A DNA stretch of 64,000 nucleotides from Candidatus Nitrosopelagicus sp. (GTDB lineage Archaea; Thermoproteota; Nitrososphaeria; Nitrososphaerales; Nitrosopumilaceae): the NCBI GenBank assembly GCA_028345575.1, contig JAOMDR010000001.1, forward strand, positions 62,001 through 126,000. Direction: 5' to 3'. Below are positions 40,519-49,890 of this stretch, piece by piece. A program made the translations under genes and the position numbers. The notes below the pieces were generated by a model. The model worked only from the letters and a program-made list of their open reading frames with translations. It was not told the DNA's origin and did no database searches. Each line of letters opens with the position of its first letter. Positions within the stretch are counted from its first letter, which is position 1.

Positions 40519-42804
40519 ATGGTATCTAATCAGAAATTATTTTCAGTAGGTAATTTCGATTTTAGATTACAACATTTACTCGTAATTGGTGTATTGGCAT
40601 TGTCTGTATCAATTTCAATGATGATTCGTTCTACTCCTGCATCGTATGGTCTTGAATTATTTGAGTTTGATCCTTTTTTTAATTTTCGAGCAACAGAATA
40701 CGTCTTAGAAAATGGTACTGATGCGTATTTTAATTGGATTGATGAAAAAAGTTGGCACCCATTTGGAAGAAATGTTTCTGAAACATCTCAAGTAACATTA
40801 CATCTCACTGCTGCTTCACTCTATCCAATCTTCAATTTTGGTACATCCCTTTATGATTTTACAATATTTTTACCATTAGTATTTGGTTCTTTGACTGCAA
40901 TTGTGGTATTTGCCTTTGTTCGTGTTTTAGGTGGAACAACTGCTGGATTATTTGCAGCGTTAATTTTTTCAATTTCCCTACCAATATTCACTAGAGGATT
41001 AATTGGTTGGTTTAAATCAGAACCTTTAGGACTTTTCTTTGCATTTTTAGCGATGTATCTTTTTGTTTCGGGATTAAAATTCAACAAAGGTAAAATTTCT
41101 TTAATTAAATTAATTATTGCAGGATTCTTTTTATCGCTTGGTTTATCTGCATGGGGTGGAATTCTGTTCTTTTTAATACCAATTGTTTTATTTTATTTTG
41201 CATTACCATTTTTTAAAAATAAAGATAATTTCATAATTTGGGCAGCTCCTACATTTTCAATATCGTTGATAGTATTTTCTTTAATATTTGAAAGAACTTC
41301 TACATTCATAATTGGATATGCTGGATTAGCAATTCTTCTACCCACAATTTTTGTAATAATCTCTGGTATTATTATGAAATTTAGTAGTGAACGTGCAAAG
41401 ATTCGTAACTGCATAATTATCCTGATTTCTTTTGTTGTATCTGGTGTAGGAATTTTAAATTCCGGCATAATTGGATTACCTTCTTTTAGATATCTTAATG
41501 CTGTAAATCCTTTCTTAACTACTCAAGACAACTTAACTGATTCTGTAGCGGAACATATGACAACTAGCATAACATTATCGTTCACATTTTTATCAGTTTT
41601 TCTTATATTTGCAGTAATTGGTATGTGGTTTCTTTTCTCTAGAAAAACTATTAATTTAAAAACTGATATGAGAATTTTTGCTATTTTTATTGGAATTGTT
41701 GCTATTTACGTTAGTTCGGCATTTATTAGATTAGAACTATTTGCATCAGTTGGAATTATAATTCTAGGTTCAATTGGACTAACAATTTTAACACAAAAAA
41801 TATTTGAACAAAATAAACAAAACCTTACTAAATTAATTTTTCCAGTCATAATTATAATTTTATTTATTATTCCTGTAACTTTAACTGAAAATAATAGTTG
41901 GTTAACTTGGGCTGATTTTCCGCCATCGATACTAAGTGGTGGATCGTCGTTTTCTAAATTTGCATCTGATGATTGGAAAGACGCTACACTTTGGATAAAA
42001 GAAAATACTCCTAAAGATTCAGTTATTGCATCTTGGTGGGATTACGGATATTGGATTACTACATTAAGTGAACGTACAACTTTAGCCGATAATGCAACAT
42101 TGATTGATTGGCAGATCAAAAAAATGGGTTATGCATTAATCACTACTCCTGATAACTCATGGAATATTCTTAGTGCTGATTACACTAAGGACATTTCACC
42201 ATATCTTGGAAATGAAAACGTAGTAAAGTTTGGAGGACAATTGGAATCTGAATTTAATAAAAATTACTTAGAGAAAAATGGCATATCTTGTGAACAAATT
42301 TTCAAACATGAAGCTCAAAAATTAAACGTAGGAGAGGAAAGTTGTAATCCTATTACCAAAGGTATGGATGCTGATTACTTGTTGATTTATCTAGCAGGTG
42401 AAAGATTTTATGCCGAGAACTCTAACATACCTCTTTACACTCTTGAAGGTGGTGGTGATGAAAGTAAAAAAACATGGTTCGCAAAAATTTCTAATCATCA
42501 AGTTTCTAAAATGGTACAAAATGATAACATCACTCCAACTAAATTTTACATGGAGAATACTACATTAGGACTGTTAACTCCATTTTCAATTTACAAATAT
42601 GTTGAACTTAATACAGGCAGAACTTTTGATGAGTATCAAAATGGATTTATTCCTGTTTATATTAATGATTTAAAATTTAAAGACCCTGAAAATGATCCAT
42701 TTTATTTAGTATATGCATCTCCAAGCTTTTACAATCAACAATCAGGACCTATGTCTACAGTTTTAATTTATAAAATTAATCATGATTATAATTCTCAAAA
42801 CTAA
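40519..42804 (+). CDS. aglB: oligosaccharyltransferase STT3/AglB
   Basis: Multi-TM; DPFFNFRATEYVLENG; WWDYGYWITTLSERTTLADNAT. Confidence 0.93.
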   Translation: MVSNQKLFSVGNFDFRLQHLLVIGVLALSVSISMMIRSTPASYGLELFEFDPFFNFRATEYVLENGTDAYFNWIDEKSWHPFGRNVSETSQVTLHLTAASLYPIFNFGTSLYDFTIFLPLVFGSLTAIVVFAFVRVLGGTTAGLFAALIFSISLPIFTRGLIGWFKSEPLGLFFAFLAMYLFVSGLKFNKGKISLIKLIIAGFFLSLGLSAWGGILFFLIPIVLFYFALPFFKNKDNFIIWAAPTFSISLIVFSLIFERTSTFIIGYAGLAILLPTIFVIISGIIMKFSSERAKIRNCIIILISFVVSGVGILNSGIIGLPSFRYLNAVNPFLTTQDNLTDSVAEHMTTSITLSFTFLSVFLIFAVIGMWFLFSRKTINLKTDMRIFAIFIGIVAIYVSSAFIRLELFASVGIIILGSIGLTILTQKIFEQNKQNLTKLIFPVIIIILFIIPVTLTENNSWLTWADFPPSILSGGSSFSKFASDDWKDATLWIKENTPKDSVIASWWDYGYWITTLSERTTLADNATLIDWQIKKMGYALITTPDNSWNILSADYTKDISPYLGNENVVKFGGQLESEFNKNYLEKNGISCEQIFKHEAQKLNVGEESCNPITKGMDADYLLIYLAGERFYAENSNIPLYTLEGGGDESKKTWFAKISNHQVSKMVQNDNITPTKFYMENTTLGLLTPFSIYKYVELNTGRTFDEYQNGFIPVYINDLKFKDPENDPFYLVYASPSFYNQQSGPMSTVLIYKINHDYNSQN

Positions 42805-43058
42805 TGAAATTTTGTCCCAAATGTAATGATAGAATGAATGGAGAGTTTTGCACCACATGTGATAAAGATAAACTTCCTAAAAGAATAAAATTTTCAGATT
42901 ATTCAAATCAAAAAATCAACAGTTGTGATAAGGGGTGTGGAGGAAAAATCTACTTTGATGAGGATTTTAAAACAGAAGATGGAAAATTTATTCCAATTGA
43001 TAAAAATACTGGACGACCTCATAACTGTAAAAAAATCAAATACAAAAAGAAAATTTAG
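42804..43058 (+). CDS. zinc-ribbon protein
   Basis: CPKCNDRMNGEFCTTC. Confidence 0.65.
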   Translation: MKFCPKCNDRMNGEFCTTCDKDKLPKRIKFSDYSNQKINSCDKGCGGKIYFDEDFKTEDGKFIPIDKNTGRPHNCKKIKYKKKI

Positions 43059-43092
43059 AAATGCTTATGTAAAATTACGATAATCTATCGTC

Positions 43093-43518
43093 ATGGGATT
43101 AACAGAGGCAGATGCAAAAGCTCTAGTAAATGAAGGAATTCTTTCAGCAGATTATGATGAACATAAAGAAGCTATAGAATTTTACGACAAGGCTCTAAAA
43201 ATTATTGAAACTTCAGAAACTTATCTAAACAAAGGAATTTCACTAGTAGAGTTAGAAAAGTATGAAGATTCTGTAACATGCTATGATAAGGCAGCAACAA
43301 TTGATGCTAATGATTCTCTCATCTGGTACAATCGTGGTGTAGCACTAACACAATTAGAAAAATATGATGATGCAATATCCAGTTATCAAAAGGCAATTGA
43401 GGTATCACCTGGTTATGCAGATGCATGGTATAACAAAGCAGAACTTCTAAAGCACAAGGGTCAAGATGCAGAAGCTGAAACCTGTTTTGCTAAAGTCAAA
43501 GAATTAGAAGGAGAATAA
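43093..43518 (+). CDS. TPR protein
   Basis: Three TPR units (EAIEFYDKALKI, DSVTCYDKAATID, DAISSYQKAIEVSP). Confidence 0.85.
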   Translation: MGLTEADAKALVNEGILSADYDEHKEAIEFYDKALKIIETSETYLNKGISLVELEKYEDSVTCYDKAATIDANDSLIWYNRGVALTQLEKYDDAISSYQKAIEVSPGYADAWYNKAELLKHKGQDAEAETCFAKVKELEGE

Positions 43519-44706
43519 TCATCTTCTTCGTTTTATTACAATAGCAGCTATTATTCCTACAATAACAATTCCAACTATCGCATATACTATAGTTAGATTA
43601 TCTCCTGATTCGTTAGACGTAAATTTTGTAACCTCTTCAAGTGGTGCTTCAGAGATACGAATTATCTTATCATTGTCTCCATTTGCTGTCAGTAAATACA
43701 AAACTCCATCAGGGCTAATCTGTGCGGTACGAATTCTACCAAAATCACCTTCAAACATTTTTTCTGCACTGATTAACAAACCATCATCTGCAACATCTAA
43801 CACCATCAAATGCTCTCCTCTTAACGCTCCAACCAAAAACTTTCCTTCTAAACTAGAAATTTTATCTGAATTGTAAAACACCATTCCGCTTGGAGCCCAT
43901 GTTTGTTCACCGCTATGAATAATTGGATTTACATAACTATCATCAGATGAATCACCTACAACTTTTGGCCAACCATAATTTTTGCCCTTTACAATTACGT
44001 TAATCTCATCATGTCCATACCCCATCTCTCCAGATGGTCCATGTTCTGATGATACAAGTAAACCATCATCATTCCATGCAATTCCTTGTGGATTACGATG
44101 ACCATAAGAAAAAATTGCACTTGAATCAAATGGATTATCATCAGGTATGGTTCCATCAGAATTAATTCTTAAAATTTTTCCTGCAAGAGATGATAAATCT
44201 TGTGACCATCCAGGATTAACTGCATCACCTGTTGTTATGTATAATTTTTCATCGGGACCAAACGCAATTCTTCCACCGTCATGCCATGGTGCACCTGGTA
44301 TGTCATCTATCACTGTCTGCACATCTATTAGTTCATCTCCGTCAACTGTAAAGCTAAAAACTTTGTTTTGAAAAAATTCCAGTTCTAAATTTGTTTGATA
44401 AATGAAAATTTTCTTATTCTCTTCAAAATTTGGGTGTAAGGCAAGACCAAGCGTTCCTCCCTCATATGATCCGCTCTTTGGGAATGTTTGGATTACTTTG
44501 GCCTCACCAAAATTTTGAATTTTCCATACACGTCCGTCTCTTTCTGAAAAGTAAATGTCTCCGTTTGGTGCAAAAACCATTTCCCATGGGTTGTTCAACC
44601 CGTCAACTACAACATCTATGTTAATCTCAGCAAATGCTGGGGTAATCAAAGAAACAAAAGCAATGGCAATTAATGGTGCAAAACGTTTCATGATTGAAAT
44701 ATGCAT
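43519..44706 (-). CDS. PQQ-type sugar dehydrogenase-like beta propeller, C-terminal TM
   Basis: GLNNPWEMVFAPNGDIYFSERDGRVW; YGHRNPQGIAW; HGPSGEMGYGHDEINVI. Confidence 0.9.
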   Translation of the reverse strand: MHISIMKRFAPLIAIAFVSLITPAFAEINIDVVVDGLNNPWEMVFAPNGDIYFSERDGRVWKIQNFGEAKVIQTFPKSGSYEGGTLGLALHPNFEENKKIFIYQTNLELEFFQNKVFSFTVDGDELIDVQTVIDDIPGAPWHDGGRIAFGPDEKLYITTGDAVNPGWSQDLSSLAGKILRINSDGTIPDDNPFDSSAIFSYGHRNPQGIAWNDDGLLVSSEHGPSGEMGYGHDEINVIVKGKNYGWPKVVGDSSDDSYVNPIIHSGEQTWAPSGMVFYNSDKISSLEGKFLVGALRGEHLMVLDVADDGLLISAEKMFEGDFGRIRTAQISPDGVLYLLTANGDNDKIIRISEAPLEEVTKFTSNESGDNLTIVYAIVGIVIVGIIAAIVIKRRR

Positions 44707-45039
44707 TTTTTGCTTAAAATGCTATGCAAATTCACCCTCAAAAATTTTTCGTGCTTCATAATTCGGCGTTCAAATGAACTTTGTCTCATCACTGTTTGAG
44801 GAAGTCAGAGAGAACCTCGTCTAATCTATAATCATCAGCAAATAATACAACACACATTGCCTATTTAGAATCATTCATTTGAAATAGAAGAAATCCTGAA
44901 AAGACAACGTTTGTCGTCTCTTCAGGCAGAGAAATTAATCTCCTGTTGGCGTGCAAACCAATAGAAATTATCAATTTTGATTCAAACTAAAACCTTTCTA
45001 ACGGATAACAATGAAATACTCTTTTGACTAACCATAATC

Positions 45040-45333
45040 ATGGTGTATGCTTGGATAATTCCAATCTCAATAGTCGCAATTTTAGGAATATCTGGCTATC
45101 TGGTATACAGATATGTGATTTTTGATATCTTGGCAAATGGTTCAATCAATAGAACCTTGAGAAGGTATAACATCAAAAAAACACAGTTTGAGATAATCAA
45201 AGAGTTTAACGAAAACAAAGGTGAAACATTATCTGACGCAGAAATTAATCGCTTAGCAAAACATTATCGTAGAAACGAACCTGACCAATTTTTGTCAATG
45301 TACGATAACTTGAGAGATAAACCTAAGAACTAA
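45040..45333 (+). CDS. single-TM hypothetical protein
   Basis: ORF, N-terminal TM. Confidence 0.6.
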   Translation: MVYAWIIPISIVAILGISGYLVYRYVIFDILANGSINRTLRRYNIKKTQFEIIKEFNENKGETLSDAEINRLAKHYRRNEPDQFLSMYDNLRDKPKN

Positions 45334-46205
45334 GGTCTTTGGTTATTTGTTGGAATTTCAATAAATGGAGTTGCTCCATCACCGCCGGTAACTAGCGGTA
45401 GTATTCCATCCCATTTCTGAATCTTGAGCCATTCTAGATAGTATGGGTTGTTTGCAAGTGCTTGGTTGATAATGTTAATTGCTTCTGCTTCACCTTTTGC
45501 TTCTGCAATATTTGCTTCTGCAATACCAAATGATTGTGCTTCAAACTGTCTTGCTTCTACCTCAATTCTCACCAAATCATTTTCTGCTTTTAGTGCGCGT
45601 TGTTCTGCCTCTACTTTAGATTCAATTGCTTGTGCAAATAATACTGAGAACTGGAAATCTGTAATTGATACAATTTCAGTTGTAATGTTAAAGTCAGCGA
45701 GACGTTCAGAAATCTCATTTTGAATGTCTTGTTTTACTAGAGGTCTTTTTGTGATTAACTCTTCAGCGTTATAGTTGGCTGTTACCTGTTTTACAACCTC
45801 TTCTACTGTTGGTTGAATGATACGATTCTCATAGTCTAAACCAACTTCTTTGTACAGATAGTTGACACGAGTTGGGTCTGGATGATAGTTTACTGTAATC
45901 TCAGTTGACACTGTCTGCAAGTCCTGTGATGCCGACGTTGTCGCCTTTGTATACTTTAGGGTACGAACCTCAAGTGGAATAACTGAATCTTGGAATGGAA
46001 CTATAAAATGCAGTCCTTCTTCTAGTGGTGGGTCAACTAAATCTACAGCGTTCCAGTGAAGTAGTACGCCTCTATATCCTGCATCTACAATTGATACTGC
46101 AGAACCAACCATAACTCCAATTATAATTAAAATAATTAATCCTAAAACTACTCCTCTAGCCTTTCCAAAGTTTACGTTAATTGGCTGATTTTGGTATTTA
46201 GACAA
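45330..46205 (-). CDS. prohibitin-like SPFH protein
   Basis: IVDAGYRGVLLHWNAV; VKQVTANYNAEELITKR; KAENDLVRIEVEAR. Confidence 0.92.
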   Translation of the reverse strand: MSKYQNQPINVNFGKARGVVLGLIILIIIGVMVGSAVSIVDAGYRGVLLHWNAVDLVDPPLEEGLHFIVPFQDSVIPLEVRTLKYTKATTSASQDLQTVSTEITVNYHPDPTRVNYLYKEVGLDYENRIIQPTVEEVVKQVTANYNAEELITKRPLVKQDIQNEISERLADFNITTEIVSITDFQFSVLFAQAIESKVEAEQRALKAENDLVRIEVEARQFEAQSFGIAEANIAEAKGEAEAINIINQALANNPYYLEWLKIQKWDGILPLVTGGDGATPFIEIPTNNQRP

Positions 46206-46288
46206 TGTATTCGATCTGCATTTACTCTAAATATAGTATGCGAAAAAAATAGGCACATCCTCGAAATTCTTAATTTAAGTATGGAATA

Positions 46289-46513
46289 ATGTATTTTATG
46301 TTCTGTCAAAAATGTGGCATAAAAATAGCCGAACATGGTGATTATTGCTCATCGTGTAATACACCATCAAAAAAGACTCTTTCCTGGTGGAATAGGATAT
46401 CATTACCAAAAAAAATTGTACTGTGTTTTGGTATAGGATTTGTCGCATTTCAGGCACTAAATTTTGTCATTGCCTATTTCATGGAATTAACAGACAGCAT
46501 TAGTGGCGCCTGA
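46289..46513 (+). CDS. zinc-ribbon membrane protein
   Basis: CQKCGIKIAEHGDYCSSC plus TM. Confidence 0.65.
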   Translation: MYFMFCQKCGIKIAEHGDYCSSCNTPSKKTLSWWNRISLPKKIVLCFGIGFVAFQALNFVIAYFMELTDSISGA

Positions 46514-46544
46514 TTCAAAACTAAAATATGGTAATTGACCTATT

Positions 46545-46641
46545 CTGATCACTGTCTTCGTCAGTCAGCGGTCTATGATTAGGCCGTTGTGGTTACGGAG
46601 ATGGTGAGTAGCTTTGAAAAAGGTGAAAGCCGTTTCCATCT
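46545..46641. ncRNA. candidate structured RNA (three consecutive hairpins)
   Basis: CTG(ATC)ACTG/CAGTCAG; CAGCGGTC-tatgatta-GGCCGTTG; AGATGG..GCTTT-gaaaaaggtg-AAAGC..CCATCT. Confidence 0.35.
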
Positions 46642-46669
46642 TTAAATTATTTGGTTTACAGAGTAAATT

Positions 46670-47209
46670 ATGATGAAAGTTTTTGTCTTATTCATAATTG
46701 CAGCAATTACAATAGTTGGTGTTGAAAATGCATATTCAACTCACATTTCGCAACCAATCTTAACCATTGATGAGAACTTTGTTTATTCAGTTGGTGATGA
46801 TTTAGCGATAACCGGCTGGGTTGAGTATGATGATGCAGCAACTTCGGATGTCTTGTTAAGTGTAAAGATATCAAATCCAAACGGAACGGTTATCTCTGAT
46901 TTCTTTCTTACCAGTGATTCAGATGGAATGTTTGAGTTTCCATTTGAGTTGTCTAATGATGATACATCTGGTGATTATCTAGTAAACATAATGAGCATGT
47001 GCAGAGAGATACATCGAGATATTTGCACACACAAAACTGCAGAAACTACTATCAGTGTAATAGGAGAAGAAAGTAAAATTCCTGACTGGGTTAGAAACAT
47101 CTTTGTTTGGTATGCCGAAGATAGCATTTCAGAAAATGAGCTGTTACAGGCATTACAATACCTGATAAAGGAAAAGATTATCCAAGTTGATGACGTAACT
47201 AACACATGA
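46670..47209 (+). CDS. secreted protein
   Basis: Signal peptide KVFVLFIIAAITIVGVENAYS; Ig-like segment. Confidence 0.65.
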   Translation: MMKVFVLFIIAAITIVGVENAYSTHISQPILTIDENFVYSVGDDLAITGWVEYDDAATSDVLLSVKISNPNGTVISDFFLTSDSDGMFEFPFELSNDDTSGDYLVNIMSMCREIHRDICTHKTAETTISVIGEESKIPDWVRNIFVWYAEDSISENELLQALQYLIKEKIIQVDDVTNT

Positions 47210-47217
47210 GTAAATAC

Positions 47218-47322
47218 ATGAAGATGGAGTGTCCAAAATGTGGACGCAAACTAAAAGATCATTCTAGAAGTGAATTAGCAAAATGCTCATTGAAAAACTG
47301 GACCTCGGGCTGGAAAAAATAA
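47218..47322 (+). CDS. 34-aa zinc-ribbon-like small protein (MKMECPKCGRKLKDHSRSELAKCSLKNWTSGWKK)
   Basis: Hand translation; stop overlaps next ATG. Confidence 0.5.
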   Translation: MKMECPKCGRKLKDHSRSELAKCSLKNWTSGWKK

Positions 47323-47423
47323 TGTCTGAAGATGAAGAAAACAAAATTGTTAATCTTCGTGGAATTGCAATAATCTCAATGTTTGTTACTATTTGCGTAA
47401 TTTTGTACATTCAAACTAGTTAG
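47322..47423 (+). CDS. 33-aa single-TM small protein (MSEDEENKIVNLRGIAIISMFVTICVILYIQTS)
   Basis: Hand translation; TAATG overlap with upstream ORF. Confidence 0.5.
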   Translation: MSEDEENKIVNLRGIAIISMFVTICVILYIQTS

Positions 47424-47433
47424 TAAAATAATA

Positions 47434-47487
47434 GTGTGGAAGAGAAACTGAAAATTTCTCTCCCACCCATGAACTGCGTGTTCATGG
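47434..47487. other. two adjacent strong hairpins (candidate terminator/ncRNA)
   Basis: GTGG-a-AGAGAAA-ctgaaaa-TTTCTCT-c-CCAC then CCATGAAC-tgcgt-GTTCATGG. Confidence 0.45.
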
Positions 47488-47553
47488 AATCAACGATTGT
47501 GCTAGTATGGCCAGTGATAAAAACCTAAATCTCACGATGACCTATACGATCCC

Positions 47554-47946
47554 ATGAAATATGATGCAACCATGAAACGAATAATGGACTCTGATCCAAA
47601 CATAAGAAACTGCATTGTAGCTGATAGTGAAGGAGAAATCAAGGCAGTAATGCATAGAGCTGGAATCCGTAACTATCTTAGTGATGAAGAAACATCTGAA
47701 TCACTAAAACGTGCAGCAACTTCATGGAAGGCACGAAAACAACTATCCCCAAAGATTGGTCAAGGACAATATGCTGTTGCAGCATTTGAAAAACTAACAA
47801 GAATGACTTTTCCTGCAGGAAAAAATCATTTGGTATTTGTTAGCATGGCCTCAAATCCGGTAAGGGATGACTACCATCAAGGTGGAAGAGAAGACGTTGT
47901 TGAACATGTCTTGAATATCCTTAGCGGTGATCCTACAAAAAACTAA
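47554..47946 (+). CDS. conserved hypothetical (roadblock-like size and fold possible)
   Basis: ORF. Confidence 0.6.
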   Translation: MKYDATMKRIMDSDPNIRNCIVADSEGEIKAVMHRAGIRNYLSDEETSESLKRAATSWKARKQLSPKIGQGQYAVAAFEKLTRMTFPAGKNHLVFVSMASNPVRDDYHQGGREDVVEHVLNILSGDPTKN

Positions 47947-47986
47947 ACATCAGAGATTACAATATTGGATATTTCTCTAGACTTCT

Positions 47987-48172
47987 CTATGCCCATTTTT
48001 CCAAGTTACTATCAAAGATAGTTCTCTTGTGAACTTTACGTAGATTCATTTTTGTTTTGTATTTTAGAATACAGGATGCACAAATTTTGTGTGGCTTTAG
48101 ACAATGGTTACAGTGAAAGGATTTTGATGCATGTTTCTTTTTACAAAACTCACAAATTGACGAATCAATCAT
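47987..48172 (-). CDS. small zinc-finger protein
   Basis: CEFCKKKHASKSFHCNHCLKPHKICASC. Confidence 0.6.
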   Translation of the reverse strand: MIDSSICEFCKKKHASKSFHCNHCLKPHKICASCILKYKTKMNLRKVHKRTIFDSNLEKWA

Positions 48173-48390
48173 TTGCTATTTTACATTTAGATTTTATTAA
48201 AAAACAGATGATGATTATTCAAACTTATTCTATATATGAAAAATAGAGAAAAAGACAGGATATTTCCTTGAAATGAATGACTTTTGGATGCTCATATATA
48301 ACAAAACTTGAGAATTGTTAAAAAATTAAAGCTCTAAGATAACTTTCTCTCATAAATTTATTTCAAATACTCTGGATGGTGCTGTATATC

Positions 48391-48561
48391 ATGGTAGAAG
48401 CATATGATGTGAAGGCCAGAAAGAAAGTAGAGATCAAGGATCCTAAAGTCGTTCAACTAAAGAACGGACGTTATGCGATTAAAGGAACATCTCCTGATAC
48501 AGGTATCACAGTTATGAGAATATGTGGTTCAGATAAAGCTAAAGCAGAAGCCCTAATCTAG
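48391..48561 (+). CDS. DUF5679-like small protein lacking most zinc ligands
   Basis: MVEAYDVKARKKVEIKDPKVVQLKNGRYAIKGTSPDTG. Confidence 0.65.
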   Translation: MVEAYDVKARKKVEIKDPKVVQLKNGRYAIKGTSPDTGITVMRICGSDKAKAEALI

Positions 48562-48752
48562 AACTTTAACAAAAATGCGGCCCCTTTTGTTTTTCTAAAT
48601 TTTTAACAAGCTTTTGCTATAAACTATTTTTAAAAAATGTGAGCAGAGACAGTAGTTTCAGTTCTTTTACAAGAAAATTACTAAAGCTCTTCCATCATTG
48701 TGTATGAACAGTTTGGTTATAGGTATTTCAAATGAAGATTATTTAGCTAGGA

Positions 48753-48977
48753 GTGAAATGTACATTCATGCAAGAAGATTCTGCTAATGACTTGAAGGTT
48801 TTACAAGAATGGTTTGAGACTAATCGTGTACGGGAGACAGGAATAGTTGAGAATGTGCAAAAACAGCCAGCCTCACCTGAGAGAGACGAGATGTTGGAAA
48901 TCTGTAAGGGAAACATTGAGGAGTTTTCTATGATGATTCAGTTAGTTGCGTCAATAATTGAAAGAGAAAAAGAGTAA
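48753..48977 (+). CDS. hypothetical protein
   Basis: ORF. Confidence 0.45.
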   Translation: MKCTFMQEDSANDLKVLQEWFETNRVRETGIVENVQKQPASPERDEMLEICKGNIEEFSMMIQLVASIIEREKE

Positions 48978-48981
48978 TCTT

Positions 48982-49824
48982 CTATTCTTTTAACATCACT
49001 GCATTTCTTGCCTGTCTTTTACCTGCAGGTGTAATCTTCCATTTTACCTTACTTTCATTAATTTTAATCACAAATTTTTCTTTAGTATATCCATCTGATC
49101 CAATTATAGTCTTTTTTACACATTCTTCTACTCCATCAATTTTTTCTACATAACCTTTTTTTCTCAATTCTGAAATTACATATGTCAATTTGGTTGCACC
49201 TTGCTGCCTCTTTCTTGTTCCATATTTGATTTCTTTTTTCAACTTTAGTTTTTGCAATAATTCTTGATTTGTTATGACTCCTTCCTCTTCAATCATTTTT
49301 TTCTTATTTTTGAGATTTTTTACTATAAATCTACTTTTTGAGATAATATTCAAAACCTTTTGTTGAGTATCATTCATTTTTACAATTCCAATACTTGGTA
49401 TTGGTAATTCTCTAACATAGCTCTTTTGACCAGGATTCTTATCACGATTCAAAACATAGTATGCTTTTGTTCCAAGCAACATTGCTGATAAAATTGCACC
49501 TGATGCCATAACGTTAGTTCCACCAGTTACATTAATGGCAAATTCCTGTCTTAACACGTCTTCTTCAATTGAAACAATATCGGTAATTGCATCCATTGTA
49601 TCATCCATCCCAAACGGATTATCTATCAAATATTGTTCAACCTCAATTGCAGCATAGTCTTTTTTTAATTTCTTTGCCAAGTCTCTAGCATTTTTTACAA
49701 AATCTATTGTACCCTCTTTTTTCTTACTGTGAATTAACCAAATCTTTGTTACAGGTGTTATTTCTCTAAGCCACTCTTCCACATGTTTTGTCTCTTTACC
49801 AATTGGTGCTATATGTACAACCAT
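48982..49824 (-). CDS. CARF-like N-terminus plus wHTH transcriptional regulator (DUF6293/HFX_2341-like), regulator 1
   Basis: VVHIAPIGKE..; FAINVTGGTNVMASGAILSAMLLG; C-terminal wHTH (TKLTYVISELRKKGYVEKI). Confidence 0.75.
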   Translation of the reverse strand: MVVHIAPIGKETKHVEEWLREITPVTKIWLIHSKKKEGTIDFVKNARDLAKKLKKDYAAIEVEQYLIDNPFGMDDTMDAITDIVSIEEDVLRQEFAINVTGGTNVMASGAILSAMLLGTKAYYVLNRDKNPGQKSYVRELPIPSIGIVKMNDTQQKVLNIISKSRFIVKNLKNKKKMIEEEGVITNQELLQKLKLKKEIKYGTRKRQQGATKLTYVISELRKKGYVEKIDGVEECVKKTIIGSDGYTKEKFVIKINESKVKWKITPAGKRQARNAVMLKE

Positions 49825-49827
49825 TTA

Positions 49828-49846
49828 CTACAAAATAATTTTGTAG
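49828..49846. promoter_or_regulatory. operator-like palindrome, motif 1 copy 1 (CTACAAAATAATTTTGTAG)
   Basis: Perfect 8-bp inverted repeat 3 bp from the regulator ATG; TTAAA 7 bp downstream on plus strand. Confidence 0.75.
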
Positions 49847-49890
49847 TCTTCAATTAAAAGCATTACTTTCATGACCAGGCTATATTCTAT

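Noticed and set aside
44780-44980. RNase P RNA, because of GAGGAAGTC (44798-44806) resembling conserved region I
   Set aside because: No convincing P1 pairing or matching 3' conserved region found by eye; an Infernal search with archaeal RNase P models would settle it
46226-46236. Motif-2 half-site ATAGTATGCG upstream of the prohibitin gene
   Set aside because: Single half-site, likely chance in AT-rich DNA
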